A stretch of DNA of 64,000 bases from Fontisubflavum oceani (lineage in GTDB: Bacteria; Pseudomonadota; Alphaproteobacteria; Rhodobacterales; Rhodobacteraceae). The notes under the pieces are model-generated. The model searched no databases, had not been told where the DNA came from, and saw only the letters and a list, made by a program, of their open reading frames with translations. The DNA lies in contig NZ_CP129111.1 of the NCBI RefSeq assembly GCF_030407165.1, positions 2,108,001-2,172,000 on the forward strand, written 5' to 3'. This document shows, piece by piece, positions 61,034 through 64,000 of this stretch (positions within the stretch are counted from its first letter, which is position 1; every line of letters starts with the position of its first letter). The translations under genes and the position numbers were made by a program.

Positions 61034-61493
61034 AGACGCCCGATTTGAGGATGGCGGCGAACAGCCGGTGGCGCTGAAAGCGCTGGACGGCGACGATTTG
61101 CAGGTGATCTCGGCGCTGGTGCAGGATGCCGTGTTCCCGATCACCGAGATGACCTGGGATCGGACAAAACGGCGCTTTGCGGTGTTGCTTAACCGGTTCC
61201 GATGGGAAGATCGTGGCCGGAAGGGGGCACCGGAACGGGTACAATCGGTGTTGGTCTTCGAAGACGCGATGGCCGTGGCCAGCCAGGGGATCGATCAGAC
61301 CGACCGTGATATGGTCCTATCGCTTCTCGCCTTAGAATGGGCACCGGGCGAGGATGGCACGGGCCGGATCACGCTGGTTCTGGCCGGGGATGGCGCCGTG
61401 GCCGTCGAGGTGGAGGCGCTGGAGGTCACGCTGAAAGATGTGACGCGGCCCTATATCGCGCCTTCGGGCAAGGCGCCCGATCACCCGGAATGA
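61026..61493 (+). CDS. DUF2948 family protein
   Basis: A 155-residue soluble protein with LKALDGDDLQVISALVQDAVFP, FAVLLNRFRWE and VEALEVTLKDVTRPYIAPSGKAPDHP, the DUF2948 pattern. It is typically found between murA and hisD in alphaproteobacteria. Function unknown. The stop overlaps the next start (ATGA). Confidence 0.9.
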   Translation: MVEDARFEDGGEQPVALKALDGDDLQVISALVQDAVFPITEMTWDRTKRRFAVLLNRFRWEDRGRKGAPERVQSVLVFEDAMAVASQGIDQTDRDMVLSLLALEWAPGEDGTGRITLVLAGDGAVAVEVEALEVTLKDVTRPYIAPSGKAPDHPE

Positions 61494-62509
61494 CGGTCCG
61501 CCGCCTGACCGTCGAGGATGCAGCGGCTTATCAGGCGCTGAGGCTCGAAGGTATCGCGGCATTCCCGCTCTCGTTTTTACAAACGCGGGAGGAGGCCGAG
61601 GCATCGGAGCCTGAAGAGCTGGCGAAACGGCTGAACTCCGGCGGAACTTATGGCCTGTTTGACTGGGACAAACTGGTTGGGTTCGCCGGTTTGAGCCAGC
61701 AGCCTTGGACGATGGCGCGGCATCGCGCTCATATCGGCCCTTTTTATGTCTCTGCCAGCCACCAAGGGCAGGGCGGTGCGCAGGCTCTGATGGATCGCAT
61801 GGTTGCCGATGCCGAAACCATGGGCGTCCGGCAGTTGGAGCTTTGGGTCTGGTCGGGCAATACCCGCGCCATTGCGTTTTACACCAAGAATGGGTTTGCG
61901 CCTGTCGGGGTGATGCCGCAGGCCGTGATCCAAGACGGACGGCCGCATGACGACCTGTTTATGGTCCGTCAATTGGATCAACCCGCCTCTCACGTAGTGC
62001 CAGCCAAGGATGGGCTGCGCAGGCTTCATCCTGAAGACTGGATGGCCTTTCGCGATATCCGGTTGGACATGCTGCGCCGGGATCCGACGGCATTTGGCTC
62101 CACCCATGCCGATTGGGCGGGCAAACCCCAGGCCGAAATTGAGGCTTGGATCGCCAAGATGCATCTATTTGCCGTTGTCGAGGGCGGCCGATGCCTGGCC
62201 ACCGCCGCGTGGTATCCGCTGCCGGGCGCGACCGTGCGCCACCGCGGCGCCGTCATCGCGGTTTACACCCGGCCCGAAGCCCGCGGACGGGGATTGTTTC
62301 GACAGGTGATGACGGCGGTGGAACGCGACGCCAAAGCTTCGAGCATTTTGCAGCTTGAATTGGACGTGTCCGCTGACCAAGACGCGGCGCAATCGGCCTA
62401 TTTGGCGCAAGGTTACGCCATCCTGGGCCGCAGCCCCCGGGCGCTTTGTCATGATGGGGTCTATTGCGACATGATCATGATGCTGAAACGGCTTGATCGG
62501 GACGCTTGA
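61490..62509 (+). CDS. Tandem GNAT-domain acetyltransferase
   Basis: A 339-residue protein made of two GNAT folds. The first (about 1-160) has the acetyl-CoA loop SASHQGQGGAQALM and LELWVWSGNTRAIAFYTKNGF. The second (about 175-335) has YTRPEARGRGLFRQVM and LQLELDVSADQDAAQSAYLAQGY. The ATG at 61490 overlaps the DUF2948 stop; a longer frame reaching upstream is an artefact. Substrate unknown. Confidence 0.85.
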   Translation: MTVRRLTVEDAAAYQALRLEGIAAFPLSFLQTREEAEASEPEELAKRLNSGGTYGLFDWDKLVGFAGLSQQPWTMARHRAHIGPFYVSASHQGQGGAQALMDRMVADAETMGVRQLELWVWSGNTRAIAFYTKNGFAPVGVMPQAVIQDGRPHDDLFMVRQLDQPASHVVPAKDGLRRLHPEDWMAFRDIRLDMLRRDPTAFGSTHADWAGKPQAEIEAWIAKMHLFAVVEGGRCLATAAWYPLPGATVRHRGAVIAVYTRPEARGRGLFRQVMTAVERDAKASSILQLELDVSADQDAAQSAYLAQGYAILGRSPRALCHDGVYCDMIMMLKRLDRDA

Positions 62510-62560
62510 GGCCGGTGCCGTGGCACGCTATGGCTCGCCAGAAGCAATAGAGGCAGGGAT

Positions 62561-63889
62561 ATGCCGGTTTTTCTGAACAGCACCGACCCGGATTTTGAGA
62601 CGCGGTTTGCAGCGCTTCTTGAGATGAAGCGTGAGGATGCGCCCGAGGTTGATGATGCCGTGGCCGAGATCATCGGCGATGTGCGTGACAGAGGGGATAA
62701 GGCGGTCATCGAATTGACCGAGCGGTTTGACCGCCTCGCGTTGATGCCCGAGACGCTGGCCTTCACGTCTGAGGAGATCGCTGACGCCATCGACCAGGTG
62801 CCGACCGACGAACGCGCCGCATTGGAACTGGCCGCTGACCGTATCCGCGCCTATCACGCGCGTCAGATGCCCGAGGATCAGAGCTGGACCGATGAGAGCG
62901 GTGCGCGGCTTGGCTGGCGTTGGACGCCGGTTTCCGCCGCCGGGCTTTATGTGCCCGGTGGGCTTGCGAGCTATCCCTCTTCGGTGCTGATGAACGCGAT
63001 CCCGGCGCAGGTGGCCGGCGTCGAACGGCTGGTGATCTGCGCGCCGACACCCGATGGCGTCGTGAATCCTCTGGTTCTCTTGGCCGCGCATCTGTCCGGC
63101 GTCGAGATGATTTATCGGATCGGCGGTGCGCAGGCCATCGCCGCGATGGCCTATGGCACCAACACTATCGCGCCGGTCGACAAAATTACCGGACCTGGCA
63201 ATGCCTATGTGGCCGCCGCCAAGCGGCGGGTCTTCGGCAAGGTTGGGATCGATATGATCGCGGGGCCGTCCGAGATTCTGGTGATTGCAGATCAGGACAA
63301 TGATCCCGATTGGATTGCGGTCGATCTGCTGAGCCAAGCCGAACATGACGAAAGCGCGCAATCGATCCTGATCACCGATGATGCCGGTTTTGGCCAAGCA
63401 GTGGCCCAAGCGGTTGAAAAACGGCTGGAAAGCCTGGAGCGGCGGGCGATTGCGGGCCCAAGCTGGCGCGACTATGGCGCGGTGATCATCGTGCGCGATC
63501 TGGAGGAAGCGGCGGCCTTATCGAACCGCGTCGCGCCCGAACATCTGGAACTCTGCGTTGCCGACCCGACAGCACTCTCGGCGCAGATCAAACATGCAGG
63601 CGCGATTTTCCTCGGCCAATGGACGCCCGAAGCGATTGGTGACTATGTCGGTGGACCGAACCATGTGCTGCCCACGGCGCGCTCGGCCCGGTTTTCCTCG
63701 GGTCTCAGCGTCATGGATTTCCTCAAACGCACCACTTTGGCGGAAATGACCCCTGCGGCTTTGCGCGCCATAGGCCCGGCGGCGGAAACTCTGGCACGAT
63801 CCGAAAGCCTAGAGGCGCATGGTCTGTCCGTGCGCGCCCGTTTAGACCGTTTGAATGAAGGCCCGTTGGAAGAAGGCCCCGCAGAGTAA
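62561..63889 (+). CDS. hisD: Histidinol dehydrogenase
   Basis: Last two steps of histidine synthesis (histidinol to histidine, NAD+, zinc). 442 residues. Family motifs are GLYVPGG, PSSVLMNAIPAQVAGV, TGPGNAYVAAAKR, DLLSQAEHDESAQS (zinc ligands) and GPNHVLPTARSARFSSGLSV. GC-rich and typical of the host chromosome; directly followed by the UPF0262 gene. Confidence 0.95.
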   Translation: MPVFLNSTDPDFETRFAALLEMKREDAPEVDDAVAEIIGDVRDRGDKAVIELTERFDRLALMPETLAFTSEEIADAIDQVPTDERAALELAADRIRAYHARQMPEDQSWTDESGARLGWRWTPVSAAGLYVPGGLASYPSSVLMNAIPAQVAGVERLVICAPTPDGVVNPLVLLAAHLSGVEMIYRIGGAQAIAAMAYGTNTIAPVDKITGPGNAYVAAAKRRVFGKVGIDMIAGPSEILVIADQDNDPDWIAVDLLSQAEHDESAQSILITDDAGFGQAVAQAVEKRLESLERRAIAGPSWRDYGAVIIVRDLEEAAALSNRVAPEHLELCVADPTALSAQIKHAGAIFLGQWTPEAIGDYVGGPNHVLPTARSARFSSGLSVMDFLKRTTLAEMTPAALRAIGPAAETLARSESLEAHGLSVRARLDRLNEGPLEEGPAE

Positions 63890-64000
63890 TGACAATGCAC
63901 TTATGCCATATTGAGATCGACACCACCGGCTTGCCCGCCCCCACGCCCGAGATCGAACAGGAGCGGAAGGTCGCGATTTTTGACCTGTTGGAGGACAACT
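63889..64000 (+). CDS. UPF0262 family protein (3' end outside window)
   Basis: The first 37 codons of a small protein starting MTMHLCHIEIDTTGLPAP and continuing TPEIEQERKVAIFDLLEDN, the conserved N-terminus of UPF0262. The ATG overlaps the hisD stop by one base (TAATG). hisD-UPF0262 is a conserved alphaproteobacterial pair. Function unknown. Confidence 0.85.
   Translation, partial: MTMHLCHIEIDTTGLPAPTPEIEQERKVAIFDLLEDN

Noticed and set aside
1..64000. CRISPR arrays
   Set aside because: No short regularly spaced direct repeats with unique spacers were seen; the only periodic repeats are the TGTGAACC pairs/triplets and protein-coding VCBS/YD motifs.

Overview
The window looks like a chromosome segment of a Rhodobacteraceae (Roseobacter/Rhodobacter-type) alphaproteobacterium. 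The basis is a sorbitol/mannitol (smo) transport operon ordered as in Rhodobacter, the DUF2948-GNAT-hisD-UPF0262 neighbourhood, a DUF2927 protein, and GC-rich codon use outside the central region. This is inferred from gene content; no database search was possible.

Layout. (1) 1-7104: a LacI-family regulator (5' end outside the window), a double palindromic operator, and the polyol operon smoE-smoF-smoG-smoK-smoS-mtlK. (2) 7105-12708: a sparse accessory stretch with an HlyD-type adaptor that lacks partners, a small winged-helix regulator, two unrecognised membrane-associated proteins and long non-coding stretches. (3) 12709-48028: a genomic island of about 35 kb bounded by a direct repeat of the 3' end of tRNA-Ser(UGA). 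It carries a compact type II secretion system (gspE, L, M, C, D, F, H, I, J, G, O, K; 20332-30373) between giant SpvB/VCBS/RHS-core polymorphic toxins. Two RHS loci point right (13512-19833 and 40331-46566) and one points left (39261-32792). (4) 48008-64000: conserved core genes: tRNA-Ser, SPOR lipoprotein, D-Ala-D-Ala carboxypeptidase, tmk-holB-tatD-MBL, AEC carrier, lipid-type ABC exporter, DUF2927, MltB, tRNA-Thr, murA, DUF2948, tandem GNAT, hisD and the start of a UPF0262 gene.

How the island may work. Each RHS protein starts with a Sec signal peptide, so it should reach the periplasm, where a T2SS collects its substrates. The three proteins share a nucleotide-identical 1,220-bp 5' block and a nucleotide-identical 3,232-bp RHS core. 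They differ in two places: the VCBS/FG-GAP (beta-propeller-like) segment between the blocks, and the C-terminal toxin tip. Each tip is followed by a different small gene, the expected immunity gene. A fourth, orphan tip-immunity pair and three short RHS-core relics are fossils of past exchange. A relic of a second gspE 3' end next to a truncated IS3 element suggests that a second T2SS copy was lost. My leading hypothesis is a T2SS-coupled, recombination-driven RHS toxin system; the coupling is inferred from linkage and signal peptides.

Caution. Many long genes, including the essential tmk, are broken by one missing base, usually in a G or C run. Restoring one base per break gives exact codon counts. 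This looks like homopolymer under-calling in the assembly more than true decay, so such genes are annotated as composite CDSs.
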